Positions 53,909-62,493 of a stretch of 64,000 nt of DNA are shown piece after piece. The translations under genes and the position numbers were made by a program. This stretch comes from Turicibacter sp. (GTDB lineage: Bacteria > Bacillota_I > Bacilli_A > MOL361 > Turicibacteraceae), in assembly GCA_009780245.1 (NCBI GenBank), contig WRAJ01000001.1, positions 1-64,000 on the forward strand, read 5' to 3'. The first letter of the stretch is position 1. Each line of letters opens with the position of its first letter. The notes beneath the pieces are model-generated. The model worked only from the letters and a program-made list of their open reading frames with translations, ran no database searches and had not been told where the DNA came from.

Positions 53909-54745
53909 ATGAATTTAGAAACGAGATATTCCAACCATCCAGAGGATGTAAAGCACTATACAACGGAGGAATTAAGAGAGCATTTTTTGATCGAATCGGT
54001 GTTTGTTGCCGATGAGGTTAACTTAACTTATTCGCACAACGATCGCATTATTGCGGGTGGGATTATGCCAGTGAAAGAAACCCTGACGTTAACAGGTGGG
54101 AAAGATTTAGGCGCAGATACGTTCTTTGAGCGTCGTGAAGGTGGGATCATCAACATCGGCGCGGCAGGTGTGGTTGTGCTGGATGGCGAGGAGTTCGCTG
54201 TGAATCACCAAGATGGCCTGTACATCGGAAAAGGCGTAAAGGAAATTTTCTTTAAGTCGGTGGATGCGGCGAACCCTGCGAAGTTCTATTTCAACTCAGC
54301 ACCGGCACATCATGTGTATCCGCATAAGTTGATCACATTAGCGGATGCGAACAAGTTGCATCTAGGTGAAGTGGCGACGTCGAATAAGCGTACGATTAAT
54401 CAGTACATCGTACCAGGCATTGTGGCGTCGTGCCAGTTGGTGATGGGAATGACGATTTTAGAGCCAGGTAGTACTTGGAACACGATGCCGTGTCACACGC
54501 ATGAGCGTCGTATGGAAGTTTATTTGTATTTCAATATGGAAGCTGATACACGTGTGATGCATTTCATGGGTGAGCCGACACAGACGAGACATTTAGTCGT
54601 GGCGAACGAGCAAGTGATTATTTCACCAAGCTGGTCGATTCATTCGGGTGTTGGGACGAGTAATTATACGTTTATTTGGGGAATGTGTGGGGAGAATATG
54701 ACGTTTGATGATATGGATCATGTGGCGATGGGGGATTTGAGGTAG
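53909..54745 (+). CDS. kduI: 4-deoxy-L-threo-5-hexosulose-uronate ketol-isomerase
   Basis: 278 residues, the standard length. It converts 5-keto-4-deoxyuronate, the product of GH105 and lyase action, to 2,5-diketo-3-deoxygluconate (DKII). The cupin metal site is seen in MPCHTHERRMEVYLYFNM (His-x-His...Glu) plus a later HxxxG (IHSGVG). RBS AAGGAGAG. It is followed by a 397-nt spacer before its pathway partner kduD. Confidence 0.96.
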   Translation: MNLETRYSNHPEDVKHYTTEELREHFLIESVFVADEVNLTYSHNDRIIAGGIMPVKETLTLTGGKDLGADTFFERREGGIINIGAAGVVVLDGEEFAVNHQDGLYIGKGVKEIFFKSVDAANPAKFYFNSAPAHHVYPHKLITLADANKLHLGEVATSNKRTINQYIVPGIVASCQLVMGMTILEPGSTWNTMPCHTHERRMEVYLYFNMEADTRVMHFMGEPTQTRHLVVANEQVIISPSWSIHSGVGTSNYTFIWGMCGENMTFDDMDHVAMGDLR

Positions 54746-55142
54746 GGTGTGTTTGTTGTGGGCTCTTTGTTGGTGGGGGTGCGCCCTTTCGTGATCAGTT
54801 TGATGCGCTCTTTAATTTGGCTGAGAGTTAGCGCCCTTTCGGTGACCATGATGTGAACGACTTGCTCGTGTTTTTGGCCATTGCGGGAGTTTAGTGCTCT
54901 TTAGCTTGCGCGCGCCCGTGAAACTTGCGAATGAAATTCGCATTAGTTGAACCAGTGCCAAAGCTTGGAAAGTTGAAAACTTTCCGCTTGTGGTGCCTTT
55001 CGGCTTACTGGAATTATTTTTGGTGTTCAGAACCTGCTTCGCAGAACCTAAACACCAAAAATAATTGTAAATGTTGGGTGTGTTTGTTTGCATGAGGTTA
55101 GTAATAGAATTTTTAAAAAATACAATTCAGGAGAGATGAGAC
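54746..55142 (+). repeat. kduI-kduD spacer with direct repeats and hairpins
   Basis: The left half has five degenerate copies of GCGCCCTTT/GCGCTCTTT (54760, 54781, 54805, 54831, 54894), two of them followed by CG(G)TGA and 50 nt apart. The right half has hairpins: GCGAATGAAATTCGC (about 54927), GGAAAGTT GA AACTTTCC (about 54967) and a perfect 16-bp stem AATTATTTTTGGTGTT / AACACCAAAAATAATT (55012-55066) whose loop holds another hairpin CTGCTTCGCAG. No reading frame with a good start is seen. Confidence 0.75.
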
Positions 55143-55907
55143 ATGATTTTAGATAACTTCAAATTAGATGGTAAAGTAGCGGTTGTAACAGGTGGGGCAG
55201 TTGGTTTAGGTAAAGGGATGGCGCTTGGTTTAGCTGGTGCTGGTGCGGACATCGTTGCGGTTGGGCATACGCCGGATGATCAAGGGATGGTGGCTGAGGT
55301 TGAGGCGTTAGGACGTAAGGCGATTTATATTCAGGCTGATTTGATGAAGCTTGATCCGATTGATGGGATCATCGCGAAGGCGGTTGAGACGTTCGGGCAC
55401 GTTGATATTTTAGTTAACAATGCCGGGATTATCCGTCGTGAAGATTCGGTGAATTTCTCTGAGCAAGATTGGGATGACGTTATGAACATCAATGTGAAGA
55501 CGGTGTTCTTCTTCTCACAAGCGATGGCGAATCAGTTTTTAAAGCAAGGAACTGGCGGAAAAATCATCAACATCGCGTCGATGCTATCGTTCCAAGGTGG
55601 GATTCGTGTGCCTTCTTACACGGCTTCGAAGTCGGGTGTTAAAGGGATTACGATGCTACTTGCAAACGAGTGGGCGAAGCACGGGATCAACGTTAACGCG
55701 ATTGCACCGGGATATTTTGCAACGGATAACACGGCGCAGCTTCGTGCAGATGCCGCGCGTAGTGCAGAAATCTTAGGCAGAATTCCAGCTGATCGTTGGG
55801 GGAATCCTGAAGATTTAGCAGGAACAGCCGTGTTCTTAGCGTCGAAAGCAGCGGACTATATCAACGGTTACACAGTAGCGGTTGACGGTGGTTGGCTAGC
55901 ACGTTAA
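55143..55907 (+). CDS. kduD: 2-dehydro-3-deoxy-D-gluconate 5-dehydrogenase
   Basis: 254 residues of the short-chain dehydrogenase family. NAD-binding TGGAVGLGKGMA, NNAG, catalytic Ser in IASMLSFQGG and YTASKSG (Tyr-x-x-x-Lys). It reduces the KduI product to 2-keto-3-deoxygluconate, joining the galacturonate branch. RBS AGGAGAG. A terminator follows. Confidence 0.95.
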   Translation: MILDNFKLDGKVAVVTGGAVGLGKGMALGLAGAGADIVAVGHTPDDQGMVAEVEALGRKAIYIQADLMKLDPIDGIIAKAVETFGHVDILVNNAGIIRREDSVNFSEQDWDDVMNINVKTVFFFSQAMANQFLKQGTGGKIINIASMLSFQGGIRVPSYTASKSGVKGITMLLANEWAKHGINVNAIAPGYFATDNTAQLRADAARSAEILGRIPADRWGNPEDLAGTAVFLASKAADYINGYTVAVDGGWLAR

Positions 55908-55929
55908 TTAATAAGTGACAAATTAAAAT

Positions 55930-55959
55930 AGGCGAGCCGATACAAGCTCGCTTGTTTTT
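55930..55959 (+). terminator. terminator of kduD
   Basis: GGCGAGC / GCTCGCT stem followed by TGTTTTT. Just downstream a single loose hairpin of the CCCC-AGA ... TCT-AGGGG kind lies at about 56002-56035. Confidence 0.75.
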
Positions 55960-56089
55960 AATGAGGTAGTTGCCGAAAGAGTGGCAGGAACAACGCCCCA
56001 GAACTGTTAAAATTCGCAATCTAGGGGCGGTAACGTAGGAATATTAAGTTTCACAATGACTAATTGTTTTTAATGAATGGGAGGCAATG

Positions 56090-57499
56090 ATGCCAGAAAC
56101 GAAAGAAGTCAACTTATCAGAAAAAGAAGCAAAACTGCGCGACTTTATTTTAAACGATTCGATGTTTAAGGTGATTTTAAAGATTGGCTTGCCCATTGCG
56201 TTTTTCCAAGGCTTAAATAACCTGTTGCGGATACTAGATGCTTTTATGGCAACGAGTATTGACTCGACAGCAGCGTCAATGGTCACCTATTTTGGCCAGA
56301 TGAACTTGATCATAAACGCCCTCGGCCTCGGCCTAGCCACAGGGGCGACGCTGAAGATCAGTCAGATGTATGGGAAAGGCGATTACGCGACGGTTAAAAA
56401 ACAAATCAGTTCGCTATTTGCGTTTGCAGGAATTTTTTGCCTCGCGTTACTGGTGATTGTCGCGCCATTGGCAACGCCGATTTTAAGGATGATGAACGCG
56501 CCAGCTGAGTTTATTACGTTGGGCCGAAACTACTTTTTGATCGAACTGTTCAGCACAATGATCACGATTTGGAACGCGATTTATATTGCGCTTGAGCGGG
56601 TGCAGGGCAATGCGAAGCGGATTCTGTACATGAACCTTGTCGCCATGGCCATCCGGTTGAGTCTCACCGCGTTTAGTGTGTATATTTTGCGTGAAGGTAT
56701 CACGTTTATTGCTATTTCAACCCTCCTATCACAGAGTTTCATTTTCGTTTACGGATTGTATAATTTGATGAAAAAAAGCGATGTATTCACGATTTCAGTA
56801 AAAGAGGTATCGTTTAAACGAAAGCTGTTGTGGCCGATGATCGGGATTTCCATTCCAATTATGATTGAACGTTCGGCATTCCACGTGGGAAAAACCGTGG
56901 TTAATGCGATGATTACGACTTGGGGCTCGCTCGTGGTCGGTGGGCTCGGAATTTCCAATCTTATTTGTGGGGTCAGTGTGGCGCCGCAAATGGGGATGCA
57001 GGATGCGTCGATTTCGGTGATGGCGCAGAATTTAGGTGCGGCGAAGGTGAAGCGGGTGATCGAAGCTTTCAAAGCGGTGCTAGTGATTAATGTGATTCAA
57101 GCGACCCTGTTCTTTTTGCCTTCGTTTATTTTTGCTCGGCAAATCACGGGCTTGTTTGCGATTGGCGATCCGATGTTTCACGATATTTTATATGCGATTT
57201 ACCTATTTGATGTGTGGAGCATTTTAGCTCTTTCGGCGTATAACGCGGTGATGGCTTTGTTGTTTGGCCTGGGCTATACGAAACTCACGTTATTTTTGAA
57301 TTTTTGTCGGATCTTTTTATTCCGAATTCCGGTGTTGTTATTGTTGCAACATTTTACGAATATGCAAGAAGAGGCCGCTGGGTTTGTGATGGTGTTTAGT
57401 AATATTTCGGTTAGTTTACTGGGGGTAGTGATCGGGATTATTTGTTTGATAAGGTTGTGCCGGAAACATGAGATTTCGTTTTGGGAAACAGCTAAATAA
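56090..57499 (+). CDS. MATE family efflux transporter
   Basis: 469 residues with twelve membrane segments in two halves (breaks near residue 235). Typical MATE features: FKVILKIGLPIAFFQGLNNLLRILDAFMA at the start, VTYFGQMNLIINALGLGLATGATLKISQMYGKGD, and MIGISIPIMIERSAFHVGKTVVNAM at the start of the second half. ATG 56090 is preferred over 56087 because GGGAGG is too close to the latter. It is only 16 nt upstream of the KDPG aldolase gene, suggesting it exports something tied to uronate catabolism. Confidence 0.9.
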   Translation: MPETKEVNLSEKEAKLRDFILNDSMFKVILKIGLPIAFFQGLNNLLRILDAFMATSIDSTAASMVTYFGQMNLIINALGLGLATGATLKISQMYGKGDYATVKKQISSLFAFAGIFCLALLVIVAPLATPILRMMNAPAEFITLGRNYFLIELFSTMITIWNAIYIALERVQGNAKRILYMNLVAMAIRLSLTAFSVYILREGITFIAISTLLSQSFIFVYGLYNLMKKSDVFTISVKEVSFKRKLLWPMIGISIPIMIERSAFHVGKTVVNAMITTWGSLVVGGLGISNLICGVSVAPQMGMQDASISVMAQNLGAAKVKRVIEAFKAVLVINVIQATLFFLPSFIFARQITGLFAIGDPMFHDILYAIYLFDVWSILALSAYNAVMALLFGLGYTKLTLFLNFCRIFLFRIPVLLLLQHFTNMQEEAAGFVMVFSNISVSLLGVVIGIICLIRLCRKHEISFWETAK

Positions 57500-57515
57500 G
57501 GATGTGTAGGAAGTA

Positions 57516-58157
57516 ATGAAAAAATTTGATGTATTAAATAAATTAACAGCAACAGGAGTTGTAGCGGTCATTCGTGCTGAAAGCGAAGAGCAGGCCATCG
57601 ACATTTCGAAAGCTTGTTTAGCAGGCGGTGTTAAAGGGATCGAATTGACGTTTACAGTGCCGGGAGCGGATCGCGTGATTCGTGCTTTGTCAGAAGAGTT
57701 TGGCGATGACATGTTAATCGGAGCAGGGACAGTTTTAGATAGTGAAACGGCGCGGATCGCGATCTTAGCGGGTGCGAATTACATCATTTCACCAGGGTTT
57801 GACGAGGCGACAGCAAAGCTCTGTAACAGATACCAGATTCCTTATATGCCGGGTTGTATGACCATCACTGAGATGATGAGAGCGATGGAAGCAGGGTGTG
57901 ACATTGTTAAGTTATTCCCGGGTAGTGCGTTTGGACCGGATTTCGTGAAAGCCGTGAAAGGACCGTTGCCACAGGTTAACATTATGCCGACTGGCGGTGT
58001 GAACATTGACAACGCGGATCAGTGGATCAAAGCGGGTTGCGTCGCGATTGGGGCTGGCAGTGATTTAACAGGACCGGCGAAGACGGGCGACTATGCAGGT
58101 GTAACGGACCTAGCGAAGCAGTTTGTTGCGAAGGTGAAGGCTGCACGTGGTGAGTAG
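57516..58157 (+). CDS. kdgA: KDPG/KHG aldolase
   Basis: 213 residues. It splits 2-keto-3-deoxy-6-phosphogluconate into pyruvate and glyceraldehyde-3-phosphate. Motifs are GVVAVIRAES (catalytic Glu region), GIELTFT, GAGTVLD, NYIISPGFD and the Schiff-base Lys in ADCDIVKLFPGSAFGP-like GCDIVKLFPG. RBS AGGAAG. A large hairpin array separates it from the kinase that makes its substrate. Confidence 0.95.
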   Translation: MKKFDVLNKLTATGVVAVIRAESEEQAIDISKACLAGGVKGIELTFTVPGADRVIRALSEEFGDDMLIGAGTVLDSETARIAILAGANYIISPGFDEATAKLCNRYQIPYMPGCMTITEMMRAMEAGCDIVKLFPGSAFGPDFVKAVKGPLPQVNIMPTGGVNIDNADQWIKAGCVAIGAGSDLTGPAKTGDYAGVTDLAKQFVAKVKAARGE

Positions 58158-58183
58158 AGCATTTTGCTTGGCTAGGGCAGGGA

Positions 58184-58472
58184 CTCACTGTAAATCCTGA
58201 AAAACTGAGGGCTATAGTGAATTTCTCGGCTGAACCGCTGGAAGACTCACTATAAATGCTGTAAAATCGAGGTTTATAGTGAATTTCAGGGCTAAATCGG
58301 AGGGAAATTCACTATAAAGAGCAGAAAATCGAAGTTCATAGTGAATTCTGAGGCTAAAACGCCGAAAAACTCACTATAAGGGTTGAAAATACAAGGTTTA
58401 TAGTGAATATCGAGGTCAAAACGATAAAAAACTCACTACAAAACTAAAAATACCGATAATCACAGTGAATTC
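58184..58472 (+). repeat. five-unit hairpin array, ATTCACTATA word, period 61-63 nt (gap 58158-58495)
   Basis: Units at 58184-58224, 58245-58286, 58306-58347, 58369-58410 and 58431-58472. Each is A(C/T)TCACTATAAA, about 18 nt, TTTATAGTGAATT. Loops share a GAAAA-T/C-CGAGG pattern and the ~20-nt spacers share GAGGCTAAA. The first and last units carry paired changes (CTGTA, CTACA). The array ends 23 nt before the kdgK ATG. The same word is at 28664-28762. Confidence 0.92.
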
Positions 58473-58495
58473 AAAATACAAGAGGTGTAAAGGAC

Positions 58496-59428
58496 ATGGC
58501 TAAAGTATTATTAATCGGAGAGCCGATGGCGTTGTTAATTGCTGATACGGTTGGTCCGCTAGAAGAAGTTGAAAGTTTTACACGAAAGCTTGCCGGTGCA
58601 GAGGTGAACGTCTGTATCGGGCTCACGCGTCTTGGGCACGAAGCGACGTACGTGACGCGCCTCGGCGAAGATCCGTTTGGCACCTACACAAAGACGACGC
58701 TCGAGCAAGAGGGAATCAGCACGGATTTCATTACGTTTGACGACGCGTACAAGACGGGTATGATGCTCAAAGGGAAGGTCACAGATGGCGATCCGCACGT
58801 CGCCTATTACCGCAAAGGATCTGCGGCATCAAAGATGAACCCGCAGCAAATGGATGCCATTGATTTAACTGGCTTTGATCTGGTTCACATGACGGGCATC
58901 TTGCCGGCGCTATCACCAGATTGCCGTGCAGCAACAAAACGCCTGATGGAACGGGCAAAAGCGGCGGGTATTACGGTAAGCTTTGACCCAAACTTGCGAC
59001 CGACGCTATGGGAAAGCAAAGAAATCATGGCAGAGGTGCTGAACGACCTAGCAAAACTGGCTGATATCGTGCTTCCGGGCGTCGAAGAAGGAATGACGTT
59101 GATGGGTAGCGAAGATCCGGTTAAAATCGCAGACTTCTATCAATCACTCGGCGCGAAACAGGTCGTGGTGAAAGTGGGCGCTGAAGGTGCTTATGCACGT
59201 GATGGTGATGTGTCAACCATGATGCCTGGTTTTAAGGTTGACACAGTGGTTGATACCGTCGGTGCAGGAGACGGTTTTGCCACAGGCGTGATCAGCGGCA
59301 TTGTGGAAGGTCTGTCGTTCAACGATGCGGTACTGCGCGGCAATGCGATTGGCTCGATTCAAGTGCAGCACATCAGCGATAACGAAGGGTTGCCGACGAG
59401 GGAAGAGTTGGACGCTTATATGAAGTAG
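58496..59428 (+). CDS. kdgK: 2-keto-3-deoxygluconate kinase
   Basis: 310 residues of the PfkB ribokinase fold. It phosphorylates 2-keto-3-deoxygluconate to KDPG for the aldolase upstream. N-terminal VLLIGEPMALLIAD and GAEVNVCIGLTRLGH (di-Gly-like region), then SFDPNLRPTLW and the C-terminal catalytic VDTVGAGDGFATGVI (Asp base). RBS GAGGTG lies 13 nt before ATG, partly beside the last hairpin unit, so the array could affect its translation. A terminator follows. Confidence 0.95.
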   Translation: MAKVLLIGEPMALLIADTVGPLEEVESFTRKLAGAEVNVCIGLTRLGHEATYVTRLGEDPFGTYTKTTLEQEGISTDFITFDDAYKTGMMLKGKVTDGDPHVAYYRKGSAASKMNPQQMDAIDLTGFDLVHMTGILPALSPDCRAATKRLMERAKAAGITVSFDPNLRPTLWESKEIMAEVLNDLAKLADIVLPGVEEGMTLMGSEDPVKIADFYQSLGAKQVVVKVGAEGAYARDGDVSTMMPGFKVDTVVDTVGAGDGFATGVISGIVEGLSFNDAVLRGNAIGSIQVQHISDNEGLPTREELDAYMK

Positions 59429-59439
59429 TCGTAAAATTC

Positions 59440-59476
59440 AAGCACAGAGCTCAAATTGAGTTTCTGTGCTTTTCTA
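59440..59476 (+). terminator. terminator of kdgK
   Basis: AAGCACAGA / TCTGTGCTT stem with an inner CTCA/TGAG pairing and a TTC tail. Confidence 0.75.
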
Positions 59477-59489
59477 CGACTTTTTCGTT

Positions 59490-59503
59490 TGAAAACGTTT
59501 ATA
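59490..59503 (+). promoter_or_regulatory. cre-like site upstream of the xylF-type promoter
   Basis: TGAAAACGTTTATA matches the CcpA consensus TGWAARCGYTWNCW at all but one position. Confidence 0.55.
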
Positions 59504-59532
59504 AATGTTTAGTGAAAATTGTCGCAATTATA

Positions 59533-59561
59533 TTGACAGCGCCATCACCATCGGGTATAAT
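59533..59561 (+). promoter_or_regulatory. consensus promoter of the monosaccharide ABC operon
   Basis: Perfect TTGACA (59533-59538) - 17 nt - TATAAT (59556-59561). Confidence 0.9.
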
Positions 59562-59577
59562 TGAAAACGTATTAACA
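59562..59577 (+). promoter_or_regulatory. second cre-like site just after the -10 box
   Basis: TGAAAACGTATTAACA starts one base after TATAAT. It fits CcpA cre with two mismatches; binding there would block RNA polymerase. Confidence 0.5.
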
Positions 59578-59617
59578 TACAATCTTTAGAAAACAATTTT
59601 ACGGAGGTAAGAGAGAG

Positions 59618-60757
59618 ATGAAAAAAATATTAATGACTCTATTTAGTTTTACAGCGTTACTATTTATCCTAGTTGCGTGTGATAACAACGGTGACAATGG
59701 CTATGATAACGGTGACGAGAACGGATACGAAGAAAACGGCGATGATAACGATACGGCTGAAGGCAATGAAGGGTTTGTAGGTGTTTCGATGCCGTCATTA
59801 GCCTTAGAACGTTGGGAACGCGATGGCACTCAAATGGAAGCAAACTTAATCGCGGCTGGCTTCACCGTTGATTTACAGTTCGCACAAGATGATGTGGCGA
59901 CACAGATCAACCAAATTGAGAACATGATCACAGCTGGTGTAGACATCTTAGTGGTCGCACCGATTGACGGTGAAACGTTGACGGGTGTACTAGAGTCGGC
60001 ACACGCGCAAGGCATTTATGTGATTGCTTACGATCGCCTGATCATGGATTCAGAGTACGTTAGCTATTACGTGACGTTTGATAACTTCTACGTGGGTGTG
60101 ACGCAAGGGAACTTCTTAGTGGATGCCTTAGGATTAGGTCAAGGCGACGGGCCATTCAACATTGAATTATTCGGTGGTTCACCAGATGACAACAACGCAT
60201 TCTTCTTCTTTGAAGGAGCGATGTCAGTGTTACAAGAGCACATTGACAGCGGTGAGTTAAACGTGGTAAGTGGTCAAACTGACATGATGCAAATCGGTAT
60301 TTTAGGTTGGGGAACGGCTGATGCGCAAGTGAGAATGGATAACCTGTTAAGTGCTTATTACTCAGACACAGAATTACATGCCGTGTTATCACCTAACGAT
60401 TCATTAGCATTAGGCATTGTTTCTTCACTAGAAAACTTAGGATTTGGTGACACACTGCCAATGCCAGTAGTGACAGGACAAGACGGAGACTTAGCAAACG
60501 TGCAGTCTATTCTTGCTGGTGGACAAGCTATGACCGTATTTAAAGATACGCGCGTTTTAGCGGAAGCAGCAACGCGCATGGTAACTGAAATCCTTAACGG
60601 CGAGACCGTAACGGTAAACGACACGGAAACTTATGACAACAACGTCAGAGTGGTACCGACGTTCTTAGCTGAGGTCTTCACAGTAACGGCAGATAATGTT
60701 TATGAAATTTTAGTTGAGTCTGGCTTCTACACAGCAGAAGAGTTAGGATTAGACTAA
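59618..60757 (+). CDS. sugar ABC substrate-binding lipoprotein (XylF/ChvE-like)
   Basis: 379 residues. Lipoprotein signal (LILVACD, Cys21), a 35-residue acidic Asn/Gly/Asp linker, then a periplasmic-binding-protein-like fold (GVSMPSLALERWERDGTQMEANLIAAG, QINQIENMITAGVDILVVAPIDGETL, YVIAYDRLI). The 'ERWxxDG' and 'AYDRLI' wording is closest to XylF and ChvE proteins that bind xylose or related pentoses and uronates. With the two genes downstream it makes a CUT2 importer. Confidence 0.88.
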   Translation: MKKILMTLFSFTALLFILVACDNNGDNGYDNGDENGYEENGDDNDTAEGNEGFVGVSMPSLALERWERDGTQMEANLIAAGFTVDLQFAQDDVATQINQIENMITAGVDILVVAPIDGETLTGVLESAHAQGIYVIAYDRLIMDSEYVSYYVTFDNFYVGVTQGNFLVDALGLGQGDGPFNIELFGGSPDDNNAFFFFEGAMSVLQEHIDSGELNVVSGQTDMMQIGILGWGTADAQVRMDNLLSAYYSDTELHAVLSPNDSLALGIVSSLENLGFGDTLPMPVVTGQDGDLANVQSILAGGQAMTVFKDTRVLAEAATRMVTEILNGETVTVNDTETYDNNVRVVPTFLAEVFTVTADNVYEILVESGFYTAEELGLD

Positions 60758-60783
60758 GAAGTTAATTTGTTACTTTATACTTA

Positions 60784-60831
60784 GAAGTGCTTTTCACTCT
60801 TGCCTTTTAGGTGGGACGTGCAAAGCACTTC
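60784..60831 (+). terminator. hairpin between binding protein and ATPase genes
   Basis: GAAGTGCTTTTCAC ... GTGCAAAGCACTTC forms a 13-bp stem with one mismatch. No T-run follows, so it is more likely a 3' stabiliser or attenuator that favours the binding protein. Confidence 0.55.
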
Positions 60832-60936
60832 ATCTGTTTTGGTGGGAAATTCAGGGGGTTACATAGCAATGACAAAGCTGAATATCATGGACTTAGGGTT
60901 GCAAATGATCATTGTCATAAATAAGGAATGGGAGCG

Positions 60937-62493
60937 ATGAATGTGTCTGATGTTATATTAGAAATGAAAGATATCACGAAACAGTTTGCTAGTGTTAAAG
61001 CGTTAGACAAAGTTAATTTTAAAGTGAAGCGTGGGGAAATTCATGCGCTTTGTGGTGAAAACGGGGCAGGAAAGTCAACGTTGATGAAGGTTTTGAGTGG
61101 TGTTTACCCATTTGGGGATTACGAGGGTGATATCGTATTTGAAGATGGGGTCTGCCAGTTTAAAAATATTCGGCAAAGTGAAGATTTAGGGATTGTCATT
61201 ATCCATCAGGAGCTTGCGCTCATCCCTCATCTGTCCATCGCAGAAAATATTTTCCTTGGAAATGAACAAGAAAAAAACGGCATCATTAATTGGAACGAGA
61301 CGCTTGCGGAGGCGAAGAAATATTTAGAGATGGTTGGGTTAAGTGAAAGCCCTGAGACGTTGATCACCGACATTGGTGTGGGGAAGCAGCAGTTGGTCGA
61401 AATCGCAAAAGCGATCGCGAAGAAAGTGAAGTTACTCATTTTGGATGAACCGACCGCGGCGCTGAATGAGGACGATAGTGAGAATTTATTAAATTTATTG
61501 CTGACGTTTAAAGAGCAAGGCATTACGTCGATTATTATTTCGCACAAGTTAAATGAGGTGACGGCCGTTTCGGATTCCATTACGATTTTGCGTGACGGTC
61601 AAACGATTGAGACGCTCGATAAGGCAAAAGGTGAAGCGACGGAGGAACGCATCATTAAAGGCATGGTGGGGCGAGACCTATCACAGCGATTCCCAGAGCG
61701 TGAACCTAACATTGGTGAGGTTATCTTTGAAGTGAAAAATTGGAACGCTTATCACCCGCTGCATAAAGATCGAAAAATCTTAGATGATATTAATTTCCAC
61801 ATTAGAAAAGGTGAGATTGTCGGGATTGCTGGGTTAATGGGTGCGGGCCGAACGGAACTTGCCATGAGTATTTTTGGCAAATCTTACGGAGCTAAAATCA
61901 GCGGTGAGATGTTCAAAGATGGGAAAGAACTGCGTCTTAATCATGCAACGGATGCGATTGAGGCAGGTCTTGCCTATGTGTCAGAAGATCGAAAAGGAAA
62001 CGGCTTGTTGCTTGAGGAGACGGTCATGCGAAACATTTCGCTTGCAAGCTTAGGTAAATTATCTAGCAACGGTGTGATGAACGAATACGAAGAAGCAAAG
62101 GAAGCCGAAGATTATCGCAAAAAATTGAACATTAAAACGCCGAGCATCTGGCAATTGGTGGGAAATTTAAGCGGTGGGAATCAGCAAAAAGTTGTTTTGA
62201 GTAAATGGATGTTATCAGAGCCGGATATCTTGTTTTTAGATGAACCGACAAGAGGGATTGATGTCGGATCAAAATACGAAATCTATACCATTATTCAAGA
62301 GTTAGCTGCGATGGGCAAAGGCATTTGCATGATCTCATCTGAATTGCCAGAGATTCTAGGCATCTGTCATCGCATTTACGCCATGAACGAAGGTCGCATC
62401 ACAGGCGAAGTGCTGCAAAAGGATGCAACCGGCGAAATTATGATGGGTTATATGACCAGCCATGTGGAAGGAGAAATCAAAAATGAAAAATAG
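60937..62493 (+). CDS. sugar ABC transporter ATP-binding protein (XylG/MglA type)
   Basis: 518 residues from ATG 60937 with two fused ABC domains, the CUT2 pattern. First domain: Walker [10 protein letters not shown], signature [14 protein letters not shown], Walker [14 protein letters not shown]. Second domain: degenerate Walker [11 protein letters not shown] (no Lys-Ser/Thr), intact signature [15 protein letters not shown] and Walker [14 protein letters not shown]. The degenerate second P-loop is normal for the family. The permease overlaps its 3' end by 11 nt. Confidence 0.93.
   Translation: MNVSDVILEMKDITKQFASVKALDKVNFKVKRGEIHALCGENGAGKSTLMKVLSGVYPFGDYEGDIVFEDGVCQFKNIRQSEDLGIVIIHQELALIPHLSIAENIFLGNEQEKNGIINWNETLAEAKKYLEMVGLSESPETLITDIGVGKQQLVEIAKAIAKKVKLLILDEPTAALNEDDSENLLNLLLTFKEQGITSIIISHKLNEVTAVSDSITILRDGQTIETLDKAKGEATEERIIKGMVGRDLSQRFPEREPNIGEVIFEVKNWNAYHPLHKDRKILDDINFHIRKGEIVGIAGLMGAGRTELAMSIFGKSYGAKISGEMFKDGKELRLNHATDAIEAGLAYVSEDRKGNGLLLEETVMRNISLASLGKLSSNGVMNEYEEAKEAEDYRKKLNIKTPSIWQLVGNLSGGNQQKVVLSKWMLSEPDILFLDEPTRGIDVGSKYEIYTIIQELAAMGKGICMISSELPEILGICHRIYAMNEGRITGEVLQKDATGEIMMGYMTSHVEGEIKNEK

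Noticed and set aside
58184-58472. CRISPR array
   Set aside because: The even 62-nt period invites it, but each unit is an inverted repeat with a similar loop, spacers resemble each other, repeats vary, and no cas gene is near.
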